A DNA stretch of 64,000 nt from an uncultured Sulfuricurvum sp. (GCA_903844635.1 CAIMUF010000074.1:221346-285345); one strand, 5' to 3'; positions 53,615 to 62,062 are shown, numbered from the stretch's first letter. The notes: generated by a model not told the origin, from the sequence alone. Made by a program: numbers and translations.

Positions 53615-54451
53615 ATGAACGACTATAAAAGTTATATCGGCTTTGGTGTTGCGGGAAACTTTGCCCTTCACCTCGAACAAGCTGGTGAGAGTGCTGATTT
53701 CAAAGATATCATCACCGATGATCCCAACGGCCCCAAAGGGATGTTCCCTTTTTATATCCCCAACCGTCCTGATTTTTTAGGGACATATCCTCTCAGCTGT
53801 GACACTATCATTCTTCCTAAGAATCCCTGCAATGTACAAATTGAGCCGGAAGTGGCATTGATTTGTGATTTAACCTACGATATACTCGGCAACATTACTT
53901 CAATTACCCCAAAATTTTTCGGTGCCTATAATGATTGTTCTCTTCGCATCGAAGGAGCTCCTAAAATCAGCCACAAAAAAAATTGGGGAGAATGTTCCAA
54001 GGGACTATCAGAGACTCTTATTCCTATTGATTATTTTGGGCGGGGTGGTGTGATGGACAGCTATCGGATTGCTTCATTTTTACGACGTGACGGTATGCTG
54101 ATGCGTTATGGAGAAGATGTTGAGCTCACGGGCTACAGCTATTTTTACGATAAGCTCATTGAGTGGATGAGCAACCAAATCAATACCCAAAAAGATACAG
54201 GCCCACTAGAGCCTATCAGCGAATATCTAAAAGAAGCGGATTTTCCAAAGCAAGCAATCATAAGTATCGGTGCGACGCGCTATACCCATTTTGGTGAGAC
54301 CAATTTTCTTCAAGAGAATGATGAGATTATGGTTGTCGTGTATGATAATAATCTTTATTGTATGAATCCGATTTTGATGATGGCGAACAGTAATAAGCTT
54401 GAGATCGAAGGTGTGAGCGCATTGGTACAAAAGGTAATTCGTGCTGAATAA
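53615..54451 (+). CDS. DUF5718 family protein
   Basis: This 278-aa soluble protein has no signal peptide. Clear blocks are GFGVAGNFALHLEQAGE, DFLGTYPLSCDTIILP, VQIEPEVALICDLTYD and FFGAYNDCSLRIEGAPKISHKKNWG. The Glu-x-Glu and following residues resemble fumarylacetoacetate hydrolase-type active sites (EPE, KxNWG), suggesting an FAH-like metal site, but function is unproven. It is widespread in Campylobacterota and related groups. Its end overlaps the next gene by 11 bp, so the three genes from here are translated together. Confidence 0.8.
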   Translation: MNDYKSYIGFGVAGNFALHLEQAGESADFKDIITDDPNGPKGMFPFYIPNRPDFLGTYPLSCDTIILPKNPCNVQIEPEVALICDLTYDILGNITSITPKFFGAYNDCSLRIEGAPKISHKKNWGECSKGLSETLIPIDYFGRGGVMDSYRIASFLRRDGMLMRYGEDVELTGYSYFYDKLIEWMSNQINTQKDTGPLEPISEYLKEADFPKQAIISIGATRYTHFGETNFLQENDEIMVVVYDNNLYCMNPILMMANSNKLEIEGVSALVQKVIRAE

Positions 54452-54656
54452 TGGGAAGTATCTCCACTATAAAGGGAATGAGTATGAAGTAATGGGTGTT
54501 GCGAAGCACTCAGAAACCGAAGAATTGCTCGTTGTCTATCAAGCACTGTATGGTGAACGAGGATTGTGGATACGACCTCTTGAGATGTTCGATGGAGTGC
54601 TAGAAGACGGAACAAAGCGTTTTGTTTATATAGGAGGTTCCAATGTCGAGGGGTGA
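54441..54656 (+). CDS. DUF1653 small protein
   Basis: This 71-aa protein starts with GTG at 54441 (AAGG 6 bases upstream), overlapping the DUF5718 stop. It has the DUF1653 pattern of a small beta fold: GKYLHYKGNEYEVMGVAKHSE, VVYQALYGERGLWIRPLEMF. Function is unknown. It overlaps the SUI1-like gene by 14 bp. Confidence 0.85.
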   Translation: MLNNGKYLHYKGNEYEVMGVAKHSETEELLVVYQALYGERGLWIRPLEMFDGVLEDGTKRFVYIGGSNVEG

Positions 54657-54984
54657 AAAATTATCCTTTGATATTGGGGCATCTTGGGATGATGGATGGA
54701 AGCTGGAAGAAGAGAAAACCGCTAAAACACTTACTCTTCTCGAACCCACTGCTCATCGTCTCGTTTTTCAAAAAGAGAAACGTAAAGGGAAAGTGGTGAC
54801 TCTCGTTGGACCATTTAGCCTTAGTGATTCGGATGCTCAAAAAAATCTCTCAATCCTCAAAAAATCTCTTGCTTGCGGTGGTGCTTATAAAAAAGGTTGG
54901 ATGGAATTTCAAGGCGAAATTGCTCCAAAATTATGTGAACAGCTTGAAAAAATTGGGTTTAAATTTAAAAATCCAAAATCATAA
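54643..54984 (+). CDS. SUI1/eIF1-like (YciH-type) protein
   Basis: This 113-aa protein has a disordered N-terminal 40 residues and then a SUI1 domain with KRKGKVVTLVGPFSLSDSD and LACGGAYKKGWMEFQG, the basic KGK and the CGG turn used for ribosome binding. Bacterial SUI1 proteins can bind the 30S subunit, with an uncertain role in start-site selection. An AGGAGG lies 5 bases before the ATG at 54643. It is the last gene before the second inverted-repeat element. Confidence 0.85.
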   Translation: MSRGEKLSFDIGASWDDGWKLEEEKTAKTLTLLEPTAHRLVFQKEKRKGKVVTLVGPFSLSDSDAQKNLSILKKSLACGGAYKKGWMEFQGEIAPKLCEQLEKIGFKFKNPKS

Positions 54985-55000
54985 TTAGCATTGTAAACAG

Positions 55001-55128
55001 ATACAGCTTGAGTGATTTTCTTGAAAATTCAAAAATGAATACGCTAAATGATGTAAAGCAAAAGCACCTAGAACTCTTAAAGAATGAAGTTTAGAGTTGA
55101 ATTATCAAGAAAATCACTCAAGTTGTAT
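55001..55128. repeat. 128-bp inverted-repeat element, copy 2, between convergent genes
   Basis: The left arm (55001-55032, ATACAGCTTGAGTGATTTTC and on) pairs with the right arm (55097-55128) with only a few mismatches, around a 64-bp loop. Reverse-complemented, it shares GAGTGATTTTCTT, CTAAACTTCATTC, TTAAGAGT and GGTGCTTTT with copy 1 (33354-33485). The outer stems differ in sequence between copies (TTATCCATAGT versus ATACARCTT) but each is self-complementary. It fills the gap between the SUI1-like and GGDEF genes. Confidence 0.85.
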
Positions 55129-55137
55129 AGCACCAGA

Positions 55138-56346
55138 TTATAATGAATTACTAAAAACAACCATATTACGTCCTCTCTCTTTAGCCGCATAGAGGTTGGT
55201 ATCGGCACTGTGTAAAAGCGATTCGTTGTTCATTGATTCAGTAGGTACAATACAAATGGCACCTGCGGAGATGGTGAGAAGACCAGTTTTTTTATTCCCT
55301 TTATGCTCCATATTGAGAGATTCGACATTAAATCTTAATTTTTCTCCCATTTTTCGAGCGTTAGGACAATCGGTTTCAGTGAGAATGATACCAAACTCTT
55401 CCCCTCCTAAGCGAAAGACAAAATCTCCTGGTCTTAATAAGGATGATTTTAAGATATGGGCAACGTTTTGCAATGCAACATCTCCTTGTAAATGACCATA
55501 GGTATCGTTGTATTGTTTGAAAAAATCGATATCAATCATCATAAACGTTATTGATTTATTGGCACGTAATGCTCGTTTGAATTCGCGCTCGTATACTAGA
55601 TTGAAATAGCGACGGTTGAAAATCCCTGTGAGGGTATCGGTATAGGAAGCTTGCTCAAGTTTTACATTTAGATGTTTAAGTGCTTCGGATGATTCGAGAA
55701 GTTGTTGCTGTTGTTGTTCTATCTGCATAAAAATCCGCCATGCAAAAGTCATTACCCCCAGTAAAATAACCCCTAACATCACGGCAAGCTGCATCAAAGA
55801 ATTTTGATGATGTGCAAGAAGAATAGAGCGCTCGTAGGTGGCAGCAGCAGTTTCATACGCAATAAGCTGAGAAACGGTATTGTGAATGGAGGAAGTGTTA
55901 TCAGCAAGAGTGATTACTGAAATAGCAGATCGGGAGGTGTGGTTGAGCGCAAGAGAACGTATTTCCTCGAAATAGCGTTTCATGCTATCGATTTGTTCTT
56001 CTGTGTAATGAATGTAGGGAAGTTCTTCAGGGCGCTTATGATGAGACAAATAGCTCGACCACATTTGATCGACATGTTCAAGTCCTAAGGTGATACTCTG
56101 TGTTAAATCCTCATCGTTGACAACTCCTGCTTTCCATCGGTAGACGCCCGCTTCAAGATCATGGTGGTAAGCAGACGTGATGGAACTCAATTCGCCAAGT
56201 GGAATAAGTGAGCCAAAATAGAGTGTGTCAACATTTTTTTTCATGGTAAGAAGATTGAAATAACCAACAAAACCAACCACCGCAATGCCTACTGCGACAC
56301 TGAGAAGTAAATATAAAAGTTTGGTTTTGAGCTGAAATGATTCCAT
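55138..56346 (-). CDS. GGDEF diguanylate cyclase with MCP-like periplasmic sensor
   Basis: This 402-aa protein has TM1 (about 8-28), a periplasmic helical-bundle sensor (about 29-185, of the 4HB_MCP type), TM2 (about 187-208), a coiled-coil linker and a GGDEF domain (about 240-400). The active-site motif is intact as FRLGGEEFGIIL, with the preceding DIDFFKQYNDTYGHLQGD. It should make c-di-GMP from GTP. There is no EAL domain. It would sense a periplasmic signal and change motility or attachment. Confidence 0.92.
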   Translation of the reverse strand: MESFQLKTKLLYLLLSVAVGIAVVGFVGYFNLLTMKKNVDTLYFGSLIPLGELSSITSAYHHDLEAGVYRWKAGVVNDEDLTQSITLGLEHVDQMWSSYLSHHKRPEELPYIHYTEEQIDSMKRYFEEIRSLALNHTSRSAISVITLADNTSSIHNTVSQLIAYETAAATYERSILLAHHQNSLMQLAVMLGVILLGVMTFAWRIFMQIEQQQQQLLESSEALKHLNVKLEQASYTDTLTGIFNRRYFNLVYEREFKRALRANKSITFMMIDIDFFKQYNDTYGHLQGDVALQNVAHILKSSLLRPGDFVFRLGGEEFGIILTETDCPNARKMGEKLRFNVESLNMEHKGNKKTGLLTISAGAICIVPTESMNNESLLHSADTNLYAAKERGRNMVVFSNSL

Positions 56347-56443
56347 AAATTAGAGTGCACCTTTTGGGGCATAGATGTTTATTCTAAGCAACTCCTATAC
56401 CAAAAAAGACTAGAATAAGAACACAAAAATCGAGGAGAAAAAG

Positions 56444-56758
56444 ATGTCTAAACGGATCATTAAGGGTGAGCGGATTAAAGCGATCATTCACAATATTGCT
56501 GAAGATTTTCGTTTCTCAGGTGAGATGGGAGATTTCCCTCTATTGTTTTACAAGGCAGATACGGAGGGGTTACTTCGAGGTGCAGAGATCGATCAAATGG
56601 TTGAATATTTAACGACTGGGCTCAAAGAGTTGCAAGACAATATTCAATGGCGACGAGAATTTTTGACAGAAAATGCAGAAATTGGCGAAATCAAGATGCT
56701 TGAAAGTCTCAGTGTCATCGAAAAAGAGTACATTGAGCTGTTGGAGTTTTTAGGATAA
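56444..56758 (+). CDS. Small helical protein of unknown function
   Basis: This 104-aa soluble, charged, mainly helical protein begins MSKRIIKGERIKAIIHNIAED. A GGAGAAAAAG sequence precedes the ATG by about 8 bases. I do not recognise the family. The 3' end overlaps, on the opposite strand, the stop of a 35-aa membrane protein gene by 9 bp. Function is unknown. Confidence 0.7.
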   Translation: MSKRIIKGERIKAIIHNIAEDFRFSGEMGDFPLLFYKADTEGLLRGAEIDQMVEYLTTGLKELQDNIQWRREFLTENAEIGEIKMLESLSVIEKEYIELLEFLG

Positions 56759-56857
56759 AAGTAAATAGAGCCCTCCGCCAATAAGTCCGGCGATGAGGGC
56801 AATGACTAAAATAGTAGCGATTACACGTGTAACGAAAAAAATGAGAAAACGAACCAT
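56750..56857 (-). CDS. 35-aa single-TM microprotein coupled to a rhodanese gene
   Basis: The minus strand encodes MVRFLIFFVTRVIATILVIA, followed by LIAGLIGGGLYLLLS and a TAA stop at 56750. The ATG at 56857 follows directly after the TAA of the rhodanese gene (TAAATG), which implies translational coupling. The peptide is one hydrophobic helix with a Gly-rich half (AGLIGGGL) and basic residues at the N-terminus, so it would insert in the inner membrane with the N-terminus in the cytoplasm. Function is unknown. It is too short for most gene finders. Confidence 0.6.
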   Translation of the reverse strand: MVRFLIFFVTRVIATILVIALIAGLIGGGLYLLLS

Positions 56858-57259
56858 TTATGGCTTAGGTTTGTAGGGTTCGATTGTGATTTTTTTAGCG
56901 ATTGCAGCTTGGATGCCACCTTGAAGGTCAATTACGTTGTAGCCCATTTTTTGACCTAAATGCGTTCCCAACATTTTGGATCGGCTTCCGCTGTTGCACA
57001 TGAGAGCAAAACGCTCCCCTTGCGGTATTTTTTTATTCAATTCACCCAAAAAAGCTTCTAAGTTATAATTACCACGTTCATCGAAAAACATGATGGGTAT
57101 AGCACCTTTGACAAGACCGGTTGTTTTCCACTCTGATGGGGTTCGAATATCGATGATTTTGATTTTGGAATCAACTATCTTCTGATCAATAGGTTGTGCG
57201 GTATAATCCGCCATCAAGGCAGTGGTTGCCAAAAGTAGTGAAAGTAGCCATTTGTTCAT
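56858..57259 (-). CDS. Periplasmic rhodanese-like protein
   Basis: This 133-aa protein has a signal peptide (MNKWLLSLLLATTALMADY) and a single rhodanese domain with the fold elements IKIIDIRTPSEWKTTGLVKGAIPI and the active-site loop FALMCNSGSRSKMLG. The Cys in MCNSGSRS is intact. It would transfer sulfane sulfur or reduce thiol stress in the periplasm, fitting a sulfur-metabolising organism. The microprotein gene follows without a gap. Confidence 0.9.
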   Translation of the reverse strand: MNKWLLSLLLATTALMADYTAQPIDQKIVDSKIKIIDIRTPSEWKTTGLVKGAIPIMFFDERGNYNLEAFLGELNKKIPQGERFALMCNSGSRSKMLGTHLGQKMGYNVIDLQGGIQAAIAKKITIEPYKPKP

Positions 57260-57320
57260 CGAAAAGCCTTTTAGTCAATAATAGATATAATTGTAACCAA
57301 TGAAGATTAACTGAGGGATT

Positions 57321-57683
57321 ATGGGCGCACCAAAAGAAGAAAATGCAAAACGGCTCCGTTATATTCGACTGCTTGGTCGTTTTGTGAATGGAATATTATC
57401 GTTTTTAGCAAAAAGTGACAATCCGACCAAAGAGCAGTACGATCAAAAAGTGGATATGAATTTTCGCTTTTTAGAGAAGAATGAAGCCGTTAAACTCTAC
57501 AAAGATGAGTACATGGAGCTTGAGGGACTGGGGCAAAAGATTTTAAATTTTCGGCACAGTGATGAAGAGATAAAAACGATCAAAGAAGAACTTTTTTACG
57601 CTCAAAATCAGCTTGAAAAACGAGTCAATGCTGCACGGTACAAAAAATCAAAACATGATAATCATGCTACAGACGGATGGTAA
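57321..57683 (+). CDS. Small charged helical protein of unknown function
   Basis: This 120-aa cytoplasmic, highly charged helical protein starts MGAPKEENAKRLRYIRLLG and has a predicted coiled stretch near the C-terminus. I do not recognise it. It converges with mntP, and the gap between stops is 2 bp. The ATG is preceded by GAGGG at a normal distance. Confidence 0.65.
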   Translation: MGAPKEENAKRLRYIRLLGRFVNGILSFLAKSDNPTKEQYDQKVDMNFRFLEKNEAVKLYKDEYMELEGLGQKILNFRHSDEEIKTIKEELFYAQNQLEKRVNAARYKKSKHDNHATDGW

Positions 57684-57685
57684 GA

Positions 57686-58240
57686 TTAAAGACAGCCAGT
57701 ATGTTCAAGTAAAATTTTACATCCTAAACCGATAAGAATGATTCCCCCCAGCATTTCCGCTTTGCTTTCCAAAAGTGATCCCAGTTTTTTCCCGATATAT
57801 ACAGCACTTAAGCACAGTATAAATGTTACTGCTGCAATGATCCCTGACGCGGTATAGATATCGGTTTGTAAAAAGGCAAAGGTCACGCCCACCGCCATGG
57901 CATCGATACTGGTTGCAATGGCTAGGGTGATGAGTGTTTTGTTGGAGAGGTCGGTTACCTCTTCATCAAACTCATTTTTATAGGCTTCATACAGCATTTT
58001 TCCTCCAAGTCCTACGAGAAGGATAAATGCAATCCAGTGATCGTACGCTTGTACATACGATGAGAAGCTAATTCCGATGAAGTAACCTGCCAAGGGCATA
58101 ATTCCTTGAAAAAATCCAAAAACTAGTGCAATGAATAAAATTTTAGGTAAAAGAAGCTTTTGGTGTTTTGAGCCCATCGCGATTGATACGGCGACAGAGT
58201 CCATAGCAAGTGCAACCGCGAGTATTAGAATCATTTCCAT
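57686..58240 (-). CDS. mntP: Manganese efflux pump MntP
   Basis: This 184-aa membrane protein has six hydrophobic segments and the family's conserved acidic-in-membrane motifs: LAVALAMDSVAVSIAMGS near the start, LVGLGGKMLYE in the middle and ATSIDAMAVGVTFAFL (second Asp motif). It exports manganese. No Mn riboswitch of the yybP-ykoY type was recognised in the 190 bp upstream. Its length is normal. Confidence 0.93.
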   Translation of the reverse strand: MEMILILAVALAMDSVAVSIAMGSKHQKLLLPKILFIALVFGFFQGIMPLAGYFIGISFSSYVQAYDHWIAFILLVGLGGKMLYEAYKNEFDEEVTDLSNKTLITLAIATSIDAMAVGVTFAFLQTDIYTASGIIAAVTFILCLSAVYIGKKLGSLLESKAEMLGGIILIGLGCKILLEHTGCL

Positions 58241-58431
58241 AAAATATCCTGTAAAAAAGTAGTGGAAGTATAGCGTGAGAGTACTTGTTGGAATGGTTCA
58301 GAAAGTTCGGGTTCTGATCTTTTGGACAGTGATACTTTAAATTTGATTGCAAAAACCGCTCACTATTTTCCTCGCCCGCCTAAAAGTATTCACATAACTG
58401 TTCCTTTGAGATACAGTTTAAAGAATGCCAG

Positions 58432-58620
58432 TTAGGTTTTAGGCGTATTGCAATCGGTATCATTTCCAAAAATACACCGTCCGTTAAAGATGAGTTTTCG
58501 GACAAAAAAGAAAAGAGAAATCGAAGCAAGAATTCCGCTGATGATTGCATGGGGGAATAGCCCTTGGGTGAAAAACGAGAGGGTTGCTACGATAAAGGCG
58601 AAGGTTAAAATGAGACACAT
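58432..58620 (-). CDS. Small two-TM membrane protein
   Basis: This 62-aa protein has hydrophobic segments at about 2-20 and 25-43, then a short tail with two cysteines (NGRCIFGNDTDCNTPKT). I do not recognise the family. It lies 35 bp downstream of the polysaccharide deacetylase gene. A small cysteine-pair tail could be redox sensitive, but that is speculation. The 191-bp region before it (58241-58431) shows nothing I can name. Confidence 0.6.
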   Translation of the reverse strand: MCLILTFAFIVATLSFFTQGLFPHAIISGILASISLFFFVRKLIFNGRCIFGNDTDCNTPKT

Positions 58621-58655
58621 GAACTGACTCCTGAGTATAAAGAATAGATTAAAGC

Positions 58656-59396
58656 TTATGGAATTCGTTGTAAATGACTTTTCACATCACTCAAACGTAC
58701 AAAGCTAAAACCCTCTTGTAGCAACACATTGACTCCCTCGATTATTCCCTCACGTGTTCCGCTCTCCGGATGATTCATGTGCAGAAGAATAATATCGCCA
58801 CTGTGTGCGCTTGTAAGCTGCTGGGCTACTTTTGGAGCGCTGAAGGTAGCTCCGGCATCCCCTAACACGGAAAAGCCGCCAATTTCCATTTTTAAAGTAT
58901 GAGCAATAGCAACGGCATTTTCATCATAATAGGCTGTTCCTGAGCGGAAAAATGTGGGGCGTTTACCCGTAAGCTTTTCTATCTTGTTATTATTACCTTC
59001 GATTTCACTCATCACTTCATCTGCAGATGCTGTACCGTGAATGTTATAAATACTTTTTCCCTCAACTGAGAGTGGTTTATGTGCGGTTCCATGGTTGGCA
59101 ATTTCAAACAAGGGATTTGTAGAGAGTTTCATGAAAATGTCGGGATTGCTATCGATCCATCGTGCATTGATAAAGAGTGTGGCAGGGATGTGATTTTGTA
59201 TTAAAAACTCAATGAGAGCTGCATCATACTGGGAGCTTCGGACACTTCCTCCACAGGCATCAAAGGTTAATGCAAGCTCCTTTTTATTACTATGAAAGTG
59301 AGTCACAACCCCAGTAACATTTTCGCCCCATTGGAGTGGTGATGTTTGTGCGAACACAATACTGATATTTAGCAATAGAATAAGTAAAAGAGGCAT
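58656..59396 (-). CDS. Polysaccharide deacetylase family protein
   Basis: This 246-aa exported protein (signal peptide up to about 17) has a NodB-type deacetylase domain. The metal Asp motif is ALTFDACGGS (TFDxCG instead of TFDDG), and the two metal histidines are in ANHGTAHKPL. Further motifs are FFRSGTAYYDENAVAIA, GDIILLHMNHPE. It would remove acetyl groups from a cell-surface glycan such as peptidoglycan. The altered first motif is common in a subgroup of the family. Confidence 0.88.
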   Translation of the reverse strand: MPLLLILLLNISIVFAQTSPLQWGENVTGVVTHFHSNKKELALTFDACGGSVRSSQYDAALIEFLIQNHIPATLFINARWIDSNPDIFMKLSTNPLFEIANHGTAHKPLSVEGKSIYNIHGTASADEVMSEIEGNNNKIEKLTGKRPTFFRSGTAYYDENAVAIAHTLKMEIGGFSVLGDAGATFSAPKVAQQLTSAHSGDIILLHMNHPESGTREGIIEGVNVLLQEGFSFVRLSDVKSHLQRIP

Positions 59397-59501
59397 GATT
59401 TAATCCTTTAAAGTTGAGATTGTAGCACGGATTGTTACTTTTCATCTCACAATGGAAGGTATAATGTCAAAGCTAAATTTTGTCTATGTTAAAGGATACG
59501 A

Positions 59502-59891
59502 ATGAAAAAAATTACTTTATTGATCGCTGCTACATTAATGATAACGCAATTAGAAGCAAATACTAGTGTTAGCAGTGAAATGAGCCATTTTGTTGGTGGA
59601 GCTGTTATGGCGGGCGGGATTAGTGCTGTTGTAGATAGCTATTATCCAGAGTATAAAGAAAACAGAGGAATGATTGGTTTTTGGACTAGCAGTGCTGCAA
59701 TTATTGTGGAGCAAGGAGTAGAATATGCACTTCATGGAGATGCAAAAGGGCAAGCCTTAGATGCGATTTCCCATATAGCAGGTTCTGCGTTAGGTGCTTT
59801 TGTAACGGATCAATACATCTTATCGCCAGTAATAAAAGATTCTTCTACCACTGGAAATTATGTTGGTTTGACACTGCAGCGTTCTTTTTAA
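59502..59891 (+). CDS. Exported glycine-rich helical protein of unknown function
   Basis: This 129-aa protein has a signal peptide (MKKITLLIAATLMITQLEA) and three mild hydrophobic, Gly/Ala-rich helices (about 28-45, 58-75, 90-105) with a GGAVMAGG motif. It ends LTLQRSF, a C-terminal aromatic like those of outer-membrane proteins. I do not recognise a family. It is followed 4 bp later, on the other strand, by a small lipoprotein gene. An envelope-associated small protein is the safest reading. Confidence 0.65.
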   Translation: MKKITLLIAATLMITQLEANTSVSSEMSHFVGGAVMAGGISAVVDSYYPEYKENRGMIGFWTSSAAIIVEQGVEYALHGDAKGQALDAISHIAGSALGAFVTDQYILSPVIKDSSTTGNYVGLTLQRSF

Positions 59892-59895
59892 AAAA

Positions 59896-60051
59896 CTATT
59901 CTGTCTTTTCTTTGACAAAACTTGCGCTGTCATTCACCTTTTTCTTCGTCCAGTCGGTTGCGGAGGACGTGTCTTCTTTGACACCGCTCCACGTTGCGGC
60001 ACAGCCTGAAACGAAGAGAACGACTAGGGAAAGTAAAACTACATTTTTCAT
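59896..60051 (-). CDS. Small lipoprotein, entericidin-like
   Basis: The minus strand encodes a 51-aa product starting MKNVVLLSLVVLFVSGC and ending near FVKEKTE, with ATG at 60051 and TAG at 59896-59898. The lipobox VSGC is canonical, so Cys17 would be lipidated. The rest (ATWSGVKEDTSSATDWTKKK) is charged and helical, like entericidin-type lipoproteins (GC-x-TW-x-GVKxDT). Those act as membrane stress or bacteriolytic lipoproteins in other species. The frame is convergent with the upstream exported protein gene. Confidence 0.7.
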   Translation of the reverse strand: MKNVVLLSLVVLFVSGCAATWSGVKEDTSSATDWTKKKVNDSASFVKEKTE

Positions 60052-60119
60052 GATGAGATCCTTTACAGTAACAAATTTTTATGTCTGTTATTGTAGCAAA
60101 AGAAAAGAAACGAAAATGT

Positions 60120-60767
60120 TTACACTTTTTTACTAAGTGCCTCAATTTTATTACTATTACCTAGGACTACGAGAATGTCCCCTTTTTCTAAAATATCATC
60201 TTTTTCAAAAGAGGTATGCCATTCACCTTGGTGTTTATAGGCGATGGGTTTTACTTCGTAATCATTTTCAAATGTAGGAGAGAGAATAGACGTTCCAATC
60301 CAAAATTGAGGAAGTGTCATTTTGGCAAGTTTCATTGTGATAGATAGGTCAATTGTCTCATAATGCATATTTGAAACAATCTTTTTAACCAATTTTTTTG
60401 CCGACTCCATCTCGGGATAGATTACTTTGGCAGCACCTAGTTTTGAGAGGATTTGTCCGTGTACGACTGTAATCGCTTTAGCAACGACGGTTTCGATGCC
60501 GATCTCTTTAAGTGCCATGACGGTGAGAATGCTGGCTTCAATATTTTCACCGATGCTCACGATGGCGACTTCTGCATCGGCAATACCTGCTTCGCGCAAT
60601 GCTCTGATATCGGTTGAATCAAGCGTAATCGCATCTTGAACGAAGTCGCTGACGTCACGAACTTTTTCTTCGCTGTGATCGATGGCGATAACCGCTTCTC
60701 CTTGTTGAGCCAACCCTTTGGCCACATTGTGTCCAAATTTACCTAGTCCGATAACAACGTATGTCAT
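60120..60767 (-). CDS. ktrA: Potassium uptake regulatory subunit TrkA/KtrA-type
   Basis: This 215-aa cytoplasmic protein has an RCK N-terminal domain with the dinucleotide fold TYVVIGLGKFGHNVAKGL and AVIAIDHSEE, and an RCK-C domain from about 135 (KMTLPQFWIGTSIL...DILEKGDILVVLG). It forms a ring on the membrane subunit and gates it in response to ATP/ADP and c-di-AMP. The ATG at 60767 overlaps the ktrB stop by 4 bp (ATGA). Both are minus strand. Confidence 0.93.
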   Translation of the reverse strand: MTYVVIGLGKFGHNVAKGLAQQGEAVIAIDHSEEKVRDVSDFVQDAITLDSTDIRALREAGIADAEVAIVSIGENIEASILTVMALKEIGIETVVAKAITVVHGQILSKLGAAKVIYPEMESAKKLVKKIVSNMHYETIDLSITMKLAKMTLPQFWIGTSILSPTFENDYEVKPIAYKHQGEWHTSFEKDDILEKGDILVVLGNSNKIEALSKKV

Positions 60768-62062
60768 ATAATAACCCTTCCTTCTGCATATTTAATACGG
60801 GTTTGAACCGCTTTTCCGACGATGACGATCGTAAAGGCAAATACCCCGATTCGACCCATTAGCATCAAGAAGATGATATTGAGTTTACCAACATCACTGA
60901 ACAGGGCGCTGTAGCTCAACACGCCACCATTACCAGTGGAAACACCAACGGTACCAAATGCAGAACAAGTCTCAAATAGGGTTCGAACAAAATGTAGATG
61001 CTCACTCTCATTTAAAATAACCGTTGAGAGCAAGACATAGAATGAGGCTATAAAGATGACGGCGTACGCTTTGTTGATCTGATAAGGGACAAGACTGCGG
61101 TGAAAGATATGAGGATTGTTTTGACCGCGTAAAGTAAACCATACTCCAATGATTGCGAGGGCTAAAACAGTGGTTTTGATACCTCCGGCAGTTCCTCCTG
61201 GACTACCCCCAATAATCATAAAAATCGTTCCAAAAAAGAGATCTGAGTCACTAAAGGTCGAAAAATCAATGGTGTTAAAACCTGCCGTACGATAGTTGAC
61301 AGAAGCAAACCATGAGGCAAGTAGTTTTTCCCCTATATCCATAGAGCCAAAAGATTTTACATTGTTCCATTCCAGTGAGAGGATGATAGCCATGCCAGCT
61401 AGAATCATGATTCCTGATGTCCATAAAACAAGTTTAGTATGAGTTGAGAGACGTGTTAAAGATTTGCGACGAAAATTATAAAGCTCTAAAAGAACGAGAT
61501 ACCCTAATCCACCAAGGATAATGAGTAAAGGGATTGTGAAGTTGATGACAAAATCACCTCGATAACGCATCAGGTTATCACTAAAGAGGGAAAATCCGGC
61601 ATTGTTAAAAGCAGAAATTGAATGAAATAAACCATACCAAAGAGCATTTCCAAGTGGCATATCCGACCAAAAACGGAGAGTTAGAATAAGGGCACCTGAT
61701 AGCTCAATAATAATGATACTGGCAAAAACGATTTTTAAAAAACGAAAAATTCCATTCATACCGGGATGATTCAAAGATTCTTTTAGAATTAGGCGATCAC
61801 GATAAGTGAGTCTTTTCCGACGCATAATCGCTAAAAAAGTCACAGCAGTCATATACCCTAATCCCCCAATTTGAATGAGTGAAAGGATAATAACATGTCC
61901 AAATGTGGTGAAATCGACTGGAGTATCTTTGACAATCAGACCTGTTACGCAAACTGCTGAAGTGGATGTAAAGAGGGCATCAATGAGAGAGAGTTCACCC
62001 CGATGTGCAAATGGAAGCATGAGGAGCATTGCACCCACACCGATAAGGATAACAAAGCTCAT
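60764..62062 (-). CDS. ktrB: Potassium transporter membrane subunit TrkH/KtrB-type
   Basis: This 432-aa membrane protein has the TrkH/KtrB pattern of four channel-like repeats. Filter glycines are seen in TSAVCVTGLIV, SISAFNNAGFSL, ASVNYRTAGFNT and ETCSAFGTVGVSTGN. The first ATG is at 62062, but the frame stays open another 15 codons upstream (to 62107) and still looks family-like (FPTQTQDVKIIFMSFVILIG), with no ATG, GTG or TTG. The true start may use a rare codon, or the 5' end was lost. Only 143 bp upstream lies a decayed integrase. Confidence 0.88.
   Translation of the reverse strand: MSFVILIGVGAMLLMLPFAHRGELSLIDALFTSTSAVCVTGLIVKDTPVDFTTFGHVIILSLIQIGGLGYMTAVTFLAIMRRKRLTYRDRLILKESLNHPGMNGIFRFLKIVFASIIIIELSGALILTLRFWSDMPLGNALWYGLFHSISAFNNAGFSLFSDNLMRYRGDFVINFTIPLLIILGGLGYLVLLELYNFRRKSLTRLSTHTKLVLWTSGIMILAGMAIILSLEWNNVKSFGSMDIGEKLLASWFASVNYRTAGFNTIDFSTFSDSDLFFGTIFMIIGGSPGGTAGGIKTTVLALAIIGVWFTLRGQNNPHIFHRSLVPYQINKAYAVIFIASFYVLLSTVILNESEHLHFVRTLFETCSAFGTVGVSTGNGGVLSYSALFSDVGKLNIIFLMLMGRIGVFAFTIVIVGKAVQTRIKYAEGRVII

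Noticed and set aside
58241..58431. A manganese riboswitch upstream of mntP
   Set aside because: I saw no yybP-ykoY-type core in the upstream sequence.
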